14,448 bases of DNA, taken from the NCBI GenBank assembly GCA_003220195.1, contig QHRT01000104.1:1224-15671 (forward strand), read 5' to 3'. The position numbers were made by a program, and so were the translations under genes. Below the pieces are notes generated by a model. That model saw only the letters and a program-made list of their open reading frames with translations, did not search any database and had not been told where the DNA came from. The stretch's first letter is position 1. Every line of letters starts with the position of its first letter. Source of the stretch: Candidatus Rokuibacteriota bacterium. GTDB lineage: Bacteria; Methylomirabilota; Methylomirabilia; Rokubacteriales; CSP1-6. This document shows, in pieces, positions 6,275-13,200 of the stretch.

Positions 6275-7288
6275 ATGCGTAGGGTCGCGCATCGGCTTGC
6301 CATTGCCACCGCCGCGGGGACGGTCGTGCTGATCCTGGCCGGCGGACTCGTCACCAACACCGGATCGGCGCTCGCCGTTCCCGACTGGCCGACGACGTTC
6401 GGCCGCAACATGTTCCTGTTCCCGTGGGCCGGCATGATCGGGGGAATCTTCTTCGAGCACAGCCACCGGCTGATCGGTGCGATCGTCGGCGCGCTCACCC
6501 TCGGGCTCGCGGCCGTCCTCTGGCCGCTCGGCGGGCGACTGCGCGCGCTCGGTCTCACCGCGGTGGCCGCCGTCGTCGCGCAAGGAGTCCTCGGCGGGCT
6601 CCGGGTGGTCCTGCTCGCCGACACGCTCGCCATCGTCCACGGGTGCCTCGCGCAGGCGTTCTTCGCCCTCGTCGTCGCGATCGTGGTGCTGCTCGCTCCG
6701 CGCCGCCCCGCGGTGCCGGTGGAGCCCTCGCTGCGGGTCCTGGCGCCCGCGGCGGCGGCCCTGGTCTACGTGCAGATCGTGCTCGGCGCACTGCTGACGC
6801 ATGCGGGGTACGTTGCGCTCCACCTGGCGGGGGCGCTGGTGGTCTTCACCGTGATCCCGATCGTCACGGCGCGCCTTCGGCGAACCGGCGACGCGGCGCT
6901 CGGGCGGGCGTCGCGAATGATGCTGGTACTCCTCGGGGTGCAGCTTCTGCTCGGCATCGGCAGCTATCTCGCGCGGTTTTCGGCGCTGTGGATCCCGGGC
7001 GGCCAAACGACCGTGCTCGCTCTTCCGGTCGCGCATCGCCTGGTCGCGGCGCTGATCCTCGCCACGACGGTTACGGTCGCGGTTCGGCTGACCCAGACGA
7101 CTCGCGGTGTTGTCGCGTCGAGATCGATGCACGATGGGCCCGCCAGCGCCGGAGTGCCGGCCGCTTCGAACGCCGGCCTTGCCCGCGCAATCTCGATCCG
7201 GGTGGGAGAGGCTGGCAGAGGGCGAGTCGTCAGGCTCGCGCCGGCCGTCGTAAAGACGGCGCAACGCCCCTCCGAGGTAGGTTCATGA
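6275..7288 (+). CDS. ctaA: Heme A synthase (CtaA/COX15 family)
   Basis: CtaA oxidises the C8 methyl of heme O to a formyl group, giving heme A for CoxA. The protein has about eight TM helices in two four-helix halves. Conserved histidines are visible: EHSHR (H62, H64) and H122 (AIVHG) in the first half, H183 (ALHLAG) and H254 (VAHRL) in the second. The PDWP motif after the first helix is typical. The Cys pair found in the periplasmic loop of the Bacillus enzyme is absent. After the last helix a soluble tail of about 60 residues (275-337), rich in Ala, Gly and Arg, extends beyond the usual end of the family. The gene starts 30 nt after coxA with a weak ribosome-binding site, and its TGA overlaps the ctaB ATG (ATGA at 7285-7288), so the two heme-maturation enzymes are translationally coupled. 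Confidence 0.92.
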   Translation: MRRVAHRLAIATAAGTVVLILAGGLVTNTGSALAVPDWPTTFGRNMFLFPWAGMIGGIFFEHSHRLIGAIVGALTLGLAAVLWPLGGRLRALGLTAVAAVVAQGVLGGLRVVLLADTLAIVHGCLAQAFFALVVAIVVLLAPRRPAVPVEPSLRVLAPAAAALVYVQIVLGALLTHAGYVALHLAGALVVFTVIPIVTARLRRTGDAALGRASRMMLVLLGVQLLLGIGSYLARFSALWIPGGQTTVLALPVAHRLVAALILATTVTVAVRLTQTTRGVVASRSMHDGPASAGVPAASNAGLARAISIRVGEAGRGRVVRLAPAVVKTAQRPSEVGS

Positions 7289-8244
7289 CACCTCCGACGC
7301 AGATCATCGACAGGGACTCCAGTCCTGTCGCGGAAGGTGTCTCCATCGGACGCTCGGAGCTCGTCATCGGCCTCGCGACGCGAGACCGGCGACAAGTCGT
7401 CACGGATCTCGTCGCGCTCACGAAGCCGCGCGTCGTCCTGATGGTGCTCGTGACCACGGTCGTCGGATACTACGTCGGCCTCTCCGGAGCTCCGGACTAC
7501 GGGCGCGCGATTCACCTGTTGCTGGGCACGCTCCTGGCCGCGGGGGGCACGCTCGCGTTGAACCAGTATCTGGAACGCGACGTCGACGGCCGGATGGAGC
7601 GGACGCGCGCGCGCCCCCTCCCGGACGGCCGCCTGGCGCCACTCGAGGCGATGCTGTTCGGGTCGGCGATCACCGTGGCGGGCCTCGTGTATCTCGCCGT
7701 GTTCGTGAACGCCGTCGCGGCGGCGGTGACGGTGGCGACGGTCGTGCTCTACCTGTTTCTCTACACGCCTCTCAAGCTGCGCTCACCGCTCTGCACGCTG
7801 GTCGGCGCCATCCCCGGGGCGCTGCCGCCGGTGACGGGATGGGTGGCGGCGCGCGGGGAGCTCGGCCTCGGCGCGTGGGTGCTGTTCGGAATCCTGTTCC
7901 TCTGGCAACTGCCGCACACGCTGGCGATCGCGCGACTCTACCGCGATGACTACGCCCGGGCCGGGATCCGGCTCCTTCCGGTCGTGGACCCCGACGGGAC
8001 GAGCACGGAGCGTCAGGTGATCACCGGGTGTCTCGCCTTGCTGGCCGTCAGCCTGCTGCCGACGCTCATCGGGATGACCGGCCCGATCTACTTTGGCGGC
8101 GCGCTGGTGCTGGGAATCGTCTTCGTCGCGTTCGGCGTCTGGCAAGCGTGCACGCCGTCCACGACGGCAGCGCGCCGGGTGCTCTTCGCGTCGCTGCTCT
8201 ACCTGCCACTGTTGCTGGCCCTGCTCGCCTTCGACAAGGGATGA
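7285..8244 (+). CDS. ctaB: Protoheme IX farnesyltransferase (heme O synthase)
   Basis: CtaB transfers a farnesyl group from farnesyl diphosphate to heme b, making heme O, the substrate of CtaA upstream. The start at 7285 gives 319 residues with a cytoplasmic N-terminal stretch and then the UbiA-type bundle of about nine helices, opening with LTKPRVVLMV. The first Asp-rich motif reads NQYLERDVDGRMERTRARPL (N93, E97, D99, D101); Glu stands where many homologues have the first Asp. The second region is YRDDYARAGIRLLPVV. The frame is open far upstream over ctaA, but that is shadow sequence, and the ATGA overlap with ctaA fixes the start. Its own stop overlaps the next start in the same way (8241-8244). 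Confidence 0.95.
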   Translation: MTPPTQIIDRDSSPVAEGVSIGRSELVIGLATRDRRQVVTDLVALTKPRVVLMVLVTTVVGYYVGLSGAPDYGRAIHLLLGTLLAAGGTLALNQYLERDVDGRMERTRARPLPDGRLAPLEAMLFGSAITVAGLVYLAVFVNAVAAAVTVATVVLYLFLYTPLKLRSPLCTLVGAIPGALPPVTGWVAARGELGLGAWVLFGILFLWQLPHTLAIARLYRDDYARAGIRLLPVVDPDGTSTERQVITGCLALLAVSLLPTLIGMTGPIYFGGALVLGIVFVAFGVWQACTPSTTAARRVLFASLLYLPLLLALLAFDKG

Positions 8245-8375
8245 GCGTGCGGACCGAAGAGCTCCTGATGCCGGACGACGATCTCGAGGCCAGGAATCGC
8301 AAGCTGGTCCGCGTGCTGCTCGCCATCGTGGCTGCGCTTGTTCTCGCGGCGTTCATGATCGGGATCCGCTGGTGA
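8241..8375 (+). CDS. 44-residue single-TM protein, possible oxidase small subunit or assembly factor
   Basis: This tiny gene begins in an ATGA overlap with ctaB and its TGA overlaps the ATG of the subunit III gene by one base (TGATG), so it is tightly coupled on both sides. The protein has an acidic N-terminus (EELLMPDDDLEARNRK) and one TM helix (about residues 22-41) ending GIRW at the very C-terminus. The pattern of a charged ARNRKL segment followed at once by a hydrophobic helix recalls the N-terminal anchor of CtaG/Cox11, but the copper-binding domain of CtaG is absent. An internal ATG (codon 10) is a less likely start because it would break the coupling. I cannot assign a known family. 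Position and topology suggest an accessory subunit or assembly helper of the oxidase. Confidence 0.65.
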   Translation: MSVRTEELLMPDDDLEARNRKLVRVLLAIVAALVLAAFMIGIRW

Positions 8376-9061
8376 TGGCGTTCGCGACCGTGCTCGAAGC
8401 GCCGCCGCGCCGGCGGCCCGTCGTTCGGCGCCGGAACGGCTACTTGCCGCCGCCTCCTCCGCCGACGGGCGGCGGCGACGGCCCCGAGCGTGATCCGGAG
8501 CCGAGACGACCCTTCCTCGACAACGCGCGGCTCGCCACGCTCTTCCTGATCGGCGGCGAGATCATGTTCTTCGGCGGACTGGTCGTGGCGTTCTTCGTCC
8601 TGCGCATCGCCGCGCCCGTGTGGCCGCCACCGGATCAGCCGCGGCTGCCGGTCGGCGTGACCGGCGTGAACACGCTCGTGCTCCTGTCCTCGAGCGTCCT
8701 GATGATCGGCGCCGTCCGCGCCCTCGCCAGAAAGCAACCAGGCGAGGTGGTCCGTCGACTCGCGTGGGCCGGCGCGCTCGGCCTCGTCTTTCTCGCCGTG
8801 CAGGGCTACGAATGGGCTCGCCTCGTCGGGTTCGGTCTGACCGTCTCGTCCGGTGCGTACGGCGCGACGTTCTACACCCTGATCGGTGTTCACGGCGTCC
8901 ACGTGCTCGGCGCGCTCGTGTGGCTCGCTGTCGTCCTGATGCACGCGGCGCTCGGCCGTTACGCGGACGGCCCGACCGCGGGGCTCCGGGCCTGCGCGAT
9001 CTACTGGCACTTCATCGTCGCGCTGTGGCCGATCCTCTACGTGGCGGTGTACCTCCTGTGA
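8375..9061 (+). CDS. Cytochrome c oxidase subunit III family protein (first of two)
   Basis: Subunit III stabilises subunit I and helps proton uptake; it carries no metal. The ATG at 8375 gives 228 residues; a GTG three bases earlier is an alternative. A basic, Pro-rich N-terminal arm includes six consecutive prolines (25-30) and a Gly/Asp/Glu-rich linker. About five TM helices follow, starting LATLFLIGGEIMFFGGLVV. Family hallmarks are visible: E62 in GGEIMFFGG, YEW at 145-147, the GVHGVHVLGA pair of histidines (H173, H176) and YWHFIVALW near the end. At five helices this is the short bacterial form. It overlaps the small TM gene upstream, and the second subunit III gene starts 22 nt downstream. 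Confidence 0.9.
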   Translation: MAFATVLEAPPRRRPVVRRRNGYLPPPPPPTGGGDGPERDPEPRRPFLDNARLATLFLIGGEIMFFGGLVVAFFVLRIAAPVWPPPDQPRLPVGVTGVNTLVLLSSSVLMIGAVRALARKQPGEVVRRLAWAGALGLVFLAVQGYEWARLVGFGLTVSSGAYGATFYTLIGVHGVHVLGALVWLAVVLMHAALGRYADGPTAGLRACAIYWHFIVALWPILYVAVYLL

Positions 9062-9083
9062 TGACGTTCAGCGAGGAGACGAT

Positions 9084-9701
9084 ATGAGTGACGTCGCGAC
9101 CATGCATGCCGCGGTCGAGCCGGCCGAGGCGCCCCTCACGCCCGAGAGCTGGGGCAAGCTCGGGATGTGGATCTTCCTCATCGGCGACGCCGTCGGCTTC
9201 GGCGTGCTGCTGGCCGCGTACGGCGCGATGCGGGCGACCAGCGCAGACTGGCCCAACCCGTACCAGGTGCTCGGGATCAACCTCACCGCCGCGATGACGT
9301 TCCTCCTGATCTGTTCGAGCGTCACGATGGTGAAGGCGCTCGAGTGGCTGGGCAAGGGCGACCGCGATCGGTGCCGCTGGTTCCTCTTCTTCACGGCGCT
9401 GGGCGGCGCGATCTTCGTGAGCTGTCAGGCGTACGAGTGGCAGCACCTGATCCACGGGGGACTGCACATCAACGGCAATCCTTTCGGCGCGGCGCTCTTC
9501 GGCACGAGCTTCTTCCTGGTCACCGGGTTCCACGGGCTCCACGTGACCGGCGGCGTGATCTACCTCGTGTCGATCATCCGCTGGGTTTCCCATCGCGCGG
9601 ATCCCGCGGCCAGCTACAACGCCGTCGAGATCACCGGGCTCTACTGGCACTTCGTCGACCTGGTCTGGATCATGGTCTTCACCTTCATGTACCTCCTGTA
9701 A
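9084..9701 (+). CDS. Cytochrome c oxidase subunit III family protein (second of two)
   Basis: This is a 205-residue, five-helix subunit III homologue with the same C-terminal signatures as the preceding gene: YEW (117-119), GFHGLHVTGG (H150, H153) and LYWHFVDLVWI. It differs in the first helix, where IGDAVGFG places D35 where its neighbour has the typical Glu of GEIMFF. Its N-terminus (MSDVATMHAAVEPAEAPLTP) has no Pro-rich arm. GAGGAG at 9073-9078 lies 5 nt before the ATG, an ideal ribosome-binding site. Both proteins look intact, so this is a divergent tandem pair rather than a recent duplication. They may occupy one site alternately or form a heterodimer in place of one seven-helix subunit III; this is inference. 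Confidence 0.9.
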   Translation: MSDVATMHAAVEPAEAPLTPESWGKLGMWIFLIGDAVGFGVLLAAYGAMRATSADWPNPYQVLGINLTAAMTFLLICSSVTMVKALEWLGKGDRDRCRWFLFFTALGGAIFVSCQAYEWQHLIHGGLHINGNPFGAALFGTSFFLVTGFHGLHVTGGVIYLVSIIRWVSHRADPAASYNAVEITGLYWHFVDLVWIMVFTFMYLL

Positions 9702-9712
9702 GAGGGCGCACG

Positions 9713-10042
9713 ATGGCGACCGCCGAGCACAAGCATCCCAACTACATGAACATCTTCTGGTGGCTGGCGATCCTGACCGTGGTCGAGCTGGCCGTGATCT
9801 TCATGGGGTTCTCGAAGATCACGGTCGGCGTGCTGCTCTGCGCGCTCGCGCTCGCGAAGGCGGCGCTGGTCGCCATGTACTTCATGCACCTGCGCTTCGA
9901 GGTGCGGACGCTCGGGCTCATCGCCGTGACGCCGCTCGCGATCGCGACGCTGCTCATCTTCCTGCTCTTGCCCGACGGCTTTGCCGTGGCGCACAAGACG
10001 CAGGGCGCGAAGGCGCCGGTCGCCGCGCCCGCGAAGCACTGA
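9713..10042 (+). CDS. Cytochrome c oxidase subunit IV, prokaryotic COX4 type
   Basis: The start at 9713 gives 109 residues, preceded by AGAGGG (9701-9706) at good spacing and 11 nt after the subunit III stop. Three TM helices are visible (about 12-32, 37-57 and 65-86). The second helix ends in the family signature AKAALVAMYFMHLRFE. The C-terminus is a short Ala/Lys-rich tail (HKTQGAKAPVAAPAKH). This small subunit packs against the oxidase core and is usually encoded directly after subunit III, as here. The open frame upstream to 9167 is a shadow of subunit III. Confidence 0.93.
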   Translation: MATAEHKHPNYMNIFWWLAILTVVELAVIFMGFSKITVGVLLCALALAKAALVAMYFMHLRFEVRTLGLIAVTPLAIATLLIFLLLPDGFAVAHKTQGAKAPVAAPAKH

Positions 10043-10067
10043 AGCCGGCGATCAGCCACCGTGAGTC

Positions 10068-10436
10068 ATGGAGTCCTCGCACGGAGGCCGCGGCGTGGCG
10101 CGTGCTGCCGCACGCGGGGTTCGGCTCCTGTGTCCGCGGTGCGGGCGCACGCGGCTGTTCCGGACGTTCTTCGGGATGCACGAGGCGTGCGCGGTCTGCG
10201 GTCTTCGCTTCGAGCGCGCGCAGGGGTACTGGGTGGGGGCGATCTACGTGAACTATGCCGTGACGGTGACCATCGCCGTCGGCGGCTATTTCCTGCTGTG
10301 GTGGCTCGGCAACGTGTCGACGGGAGCGCAGCTCTTCATGTGGATCCCGTTCGTGATCCTGTTCCCCTTGTGGTTCTTTCGGTATAGCCGGAGCCTCTGG
10401 CTCGCGATGGAATACCTGGTCAACCCGGAGCCGTGA
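10068..10436 (+). CDS. DUF983 family membrane protein with zinc-ribbon
   Basis: This 122-residue protein has two N-terminal CxxC pairs (C22/C25 and C41/C44) forming a probable zinc-ribbon, then two TM helices (about 58-80 and 87-104). The LLCPRCG opening and the FxRAQGYWVGAIYVNY transition into the membrane are typical of DUF983. DUF983 genes often sit beside aa3 oxidase subunit and assembly genes, as here, but no biochemical role is established. An assembly or metal-handling function is only a guess. The gene starts 25 nt after subunit IV with no strong ribosome-binding site. Its TGA overlaps the GTG start of the next gene (GTGA at 10433-10436), implying coupled translation. Confidence 0.88.
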   Translation: MESSHGGRGVARAAARGVRLLCPRCGRTRLFRTFFGMHEACAVCGLRFERAQGYWVGAIYVNYAVTVTIAVGGYFLLWWLGNVSTGAQLFMWIPFVILFPLWFFRYSRSLWLAMEYLVNPEP

Positions 10437-11212
10437 AGGGACTGACGGGGACGGTGAGGAGATCGGTGTCGTCGATGGCGTTGCTCTCGGTCCTGGCCGG
10501 AAGCGCGTCGAGCGCGCGCGGCTACGAAGAAGGGCCGGTCGGCGACGCGGGCACGCTCGCCGGTGTCGTCCGCTTCGCCGGCACGCCGCCGAAGCCGGCG
10601 CGGCTTTCCGTCGCAAAACATCCGGACGTCTGCGGAGAGCCGAAGGAGTCGGAGTCGCTGGTGCTCGGCGCGGATCGTGGCGTCAAGGACGCGGTGGTGC
10701 GCATCGAGGGCGTGGCGCGCGGCAAGAAGAACACGGGGGAGCGCGTGCTCGACAATTCCCGATGCGTGTTCGTTCCCCACGTTCTCGCCGCGATGGCCGG
10801 GAGCCGGGTGCGCGTGAGGAGTTCGGATCCCGTCGTGCACCAGACGCGCGGCGTCAGCGGTCAGGAGACGGTGTTCAACCTGGCGCTGCCCGGTCGCGGG
10901 CAAGAAGTGGACATCACGCGCCGGCTCGCGAAGCCCGGCGTGGTGCGCGTCACGTGCGAGGTGCACCCGCACATGTCCGCGTGGCTCGTGGTCCACGACA
11001 GCCCGTACATCGCGACGACCGACGAGCGCGGCCTTTTCCGCATCGACGGCATCCCGCCGGGCGCGTACACCGTCACGCTCTGGCACGAGGGTTTCCCGAG
11101 GCGGCGCGCCGGCGCCGACGGCCGGGCTCGATACGAGGAGCCCAGGACGGCGACGCAGGCCGTGACGATCGACCGGGGGGCGATGACGACGGTCGAGTTC
11201 GAATTGCGATAG
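10433..11212 (+). CDS. Cupredoxin-like/carboxypeptidase-regulatory-like periplasmic protein (intact paralogue)
   Basis: This 259-residue protein starts at GTG 10433, overlapping the DUF983 stop. A signal peptide-like segment (about residues 9-29) is followed by GTLAGVVRFAG, the opening strand of a carboxypeptidase-regulatory-like fold. A cupredoxin-like part carries C111 and H116 (RCVFVPH), H136 (DPVVHQTRG), and C175, H178 and M181 in CEVHPHM, fitting a Cys-x2-His-x2-Met copper loop. The C-terminus repeats a regulatory-domain motif (DSPYIATTDERGLFRIDGIPPG, then TVTLWHEGF). It is clearly homologous to the broken gene at 3049-3737 and shows what that gene lacks. A role as periplasmic copper electron carrier to CuA is likely but unproven; a structural or copper-delivery role is also possible. 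Confidence 0.8.
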   Translation: MKGLTGTVRRSVSSMALLSVLAGSASSARGYEEGPVGDAGTLAGVVRFAGTPPKPARLSVAKHPDVCGEPKESESLVLGADRGVKDAVVRIEGVARGKKNTGERVLDNSRCVFVPHVLAAMAGSRVRVRSSDPVVHQTRGVSGQETVFNLALPGRGQEVDITRRLAKPGVVRVTCEVHPHMSAWLVVHDSPYIATTDERGLFRIDGIPPGAYTVTLWHEGFPRRRAGADGRARYEEPRTATQAVTIDRGAMTTVEFELR

Positions 11213-11245
11213 CGCGGGCAAATCGGTACGAGGACGGAGGAGGGC

Positions 11246-13153
11246 ATGGTCAAGCACATTTACGTTCCGGTCGACAACTCGGACTATTCGAATCGCGCGA
11301 TCGACCTCGCGGTGGAGCTTGGTCGCGCGTTCGGGGCGAGGCTCACGGGTTGTCACGTGTACGCCGCGCGGCTGCACGACTACCGGTTCAAGCAGATGGA
11401 GTACACGCTCCCCGAGGAGTACAAGGACGAGACCGAGCTCGAGCGCCAGCGGAAGATCCACGACTCGCTGATCGCGATGGGTCTCCAGCTCATCTCCGAT
11501 TCGTATCTCGACGTCATGGCGAAGAAGGCGGAGGAGGCTGGCCTCGCCTTCGACAAGAAGATGATGGACGGCAAGCACTACAAGGCGCTGATCGAGGACG
11601 CCCTCGCGTCGGACTACGACCTGGTAGTGATGGGCGCGCTCGGCATGGGCGCGGTGAAGGACAGTCAGCTGGGCTCGGTGACCGAGCGCTTCGTCCGCAA
11701 GGTGACGAAGGACACCCTGATCGTCCGCAACGGAGACCCGCGCCGCGACACCGAGGGCGCGATCGTCGTCGGGCTCGACGGGTCGCCGCAGTCGTTCAAC
11801 GGTCTCAAGCTCGGCATCGCGCTTGCGCGGGCGGTCGGCCGGCCGCTGCAGGCGGTCGCCGTGTACGACCCTTACCTCCACTACGCGATGTTCAACGGCA
11901 TCGTCGGCGTGCTGAATGAAAAAGCCTCGAAAATTTTCAGATTCAAGGAGCAGGAGCAACTCCACGAGGAGATCATCGATACGGGATTGGCGAAGATCTA
12001 CCAGTCGCATCTCGAGATCGCGCGCAAGCTCGCGGCCGAGGACGGCGTCGACCTCCAGATCACCCTGCTCGACGGCAAGTGCTTCGAGAAGATCCTCACG
12101 TTCGCCCGCAAGGAGCACCCCTGGCTCCTGATTCTCGGCCGGATCGGCGTCCACTCGGACGAGCGCGAGGTGGACCTCGGCTCGAACACCGAGAACCTGC
12201 TTCGCCTGGCGCCGTGCAACGTGCTGCTCACCGGCGGAACGTTCTATCCGCCGCTCGACGTCAAGGCGGAGGAGATCATCTCGTGGACGGAGGAGGCGGA
12301 GGCGCGCATGGAGCGGGTGCCTATTCAAGTCAAGGGCGTCGCTCGCACGGCGCTCTTGCGCTACGCGATCGAGCAAGGGCACACGGTCATCACGAACAAG
12401 GTCATCGACGAGGCGATGGCGATCTTCATGCCGTCGCGCATGGCCGAGAAGATGCAGATCCTCGCCGAGGACGTCGCTGTCGCGACGCTGCGCGCGTCCG
12501 AGCAGGCGGCGACCGCGATCTGCTCGATTTGCGGATATACGGTCAAGGGGCCGAATCCCGTCGTGACGTGCCCGGTGTGCCGTGCGAGCGCCGACCGGTT
12601 TCAGCTCATCAGCCGCGACGTCGTCGAGGCGATCGCCGCGCAGGAAGGCGGCGTGGCCGAGGAAGAGTCGATGCCCGGCGTGACGGTCAAGTGGTCGGCG
12701 GACGCGCGCGACGCGCTCCGCGAGGTCACGGACGGCTACCTGCGCCGGCGCGCCAAGGCCCGGATCGAGAAGTACGCGCGGTCGAAACGGATCCCGGTCA
12801 TCACCTGTCAGCTCGCGCTGCCGATGATCGAGGAGACCGTCGGCCGCGACAAGCTCGGCGCCGGATGGGACACGCTCCTGGCGAAGACGAAGTTCGAGCC
12901 CGCCGCGGCGCCCGGCGCTGTCGCGAACGGGCAGCCGGACGGCTTTGCGTGGACCGAGGAGGCGACCGCGCGGCTGAATCGCGTGCCCGCCGGATTCATG
13001 CGCGACATGACCCGCGAAGAGATCGAGCGCGTCGCCACCGACAAGGGCGTGAGCACGATCGACCTGGCCGTCTGCGAGGAAGGCATCGGGCACGCGCGGG
13101 AGACCATGAACGAGGTCATCGCCGGGTACGTCTCGCAGAAGAAGCCGCGGTAA
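11246..13153 (+). CDS. Tandem universal stress protein with PCP_red-like modules and zinc ribbon
   Basis: This 635-residue soluble protein starts at ATG 11246 behind a strong GGAGGAGG (11236-11243). Residues 1-162 form a UspA domain with the ATP-binding signature G130-x2-G133-x9-G143-S144. Residues 170-332 form a second UspA domain with a similar GRIG...LGSN motif. Next is a PCP_red-like module (from W347: WTEEAEARMERVP, then GHTVIT), named for the C-terminal domain of light-independent protochlorophyllide reductase subunit B. A CxxC/CxxC zinc-ribbon or rubredoxin-like knuckle follows (C426, C429, C442, C445). Two more PCP_red-like modules start at W483 and W569. The gene lies 33 nt after the cupredoxin-like gene. 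UspA domains suggest nucleotide-dependent stress signalling; PCP_red modules suggest tetrapyrrole or Fe-S partners. The specific function is unknown. Confidence 0.85.
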   Translation: MVKHIYVPVDNSDYSNRAIDLAVELGRAFGARLTGCHVYAARLHDYRFKQMEYTLPEEYKDETELERQRKIHDSLIAMGLQLISDSYLDVMAKKAEEAGLAFDKKMMDGKHYKALIEDALASDYDLVVMGALGMGAVKDSQLGSVTERFVRKVTKDTLIVRNGDPRRDTEGAIVVGLDGSPQSFNGLKLGIALARAVGRPLQAVAVYDPYLHYAMFNGIVGVLNEKASKIFRFKEQEQLHEEIIDTGLAKIYQSHLEIARKLAAEDGVDLQITLLDGKCFEKILTFARKEHPWLLILGRIGVHSDEREVDLGSNTENLLRLAPCNVLLTGGTFYPPLDVKAEEIISWTEEAEARMERVPIQVKGVARTALLRYAIEQGHTVITNKVIDEAMAIFMPSRMAEKMQILAEDVAVATLRASEQAATAICSICGYTVKGPNPVVTCPVCRASADRFQLISRDVVEAIAAQEGGVAEEESMPGVTVKWSADARDALREVTDGYLRRRAKARIEKYARSKRIPVITCQLALPMIEETVGRDKLGAGWDTLLAKTKFEPAAAPGAVANGQPDGFAWTEEATARLNRVPAGFMRDMTREEIERVATDKGVSTIDLAVCEEGIGHARETMNEVIAGYVSQKKPR

Positions 13154-13200
13154 CGGGAGCCGGCGGATGGCGGGGCCGCGACCGTCGTGACGCTCGAACG

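Noticed and set aside
4500..6282. CoxB-CoxA read-through protein of 833 residues
   Set aside because: After about 4510 the coxB frame gives Arg/His/Asp-rich shadow sequence, and coxA is read in a different frame.
4307..7264. Very long antisense open frame across coxB/coxA/ctaA (985 codons)
   Set aside because: Its translation is dominated by Arg, Asp, Glu and His with no domain, and it lies opposite well-supported membrane protein genes. GC-rich genes commonly leave such stop-free shadows.
10286..13093. Antisense open frame of 935 codons opposite the DUF983, cupredoxin-like and USP genes
   Set aside because: Low-complexity Arg/Asp/Leu-rich shadow; the plus strand carries recognisable domains throughout.
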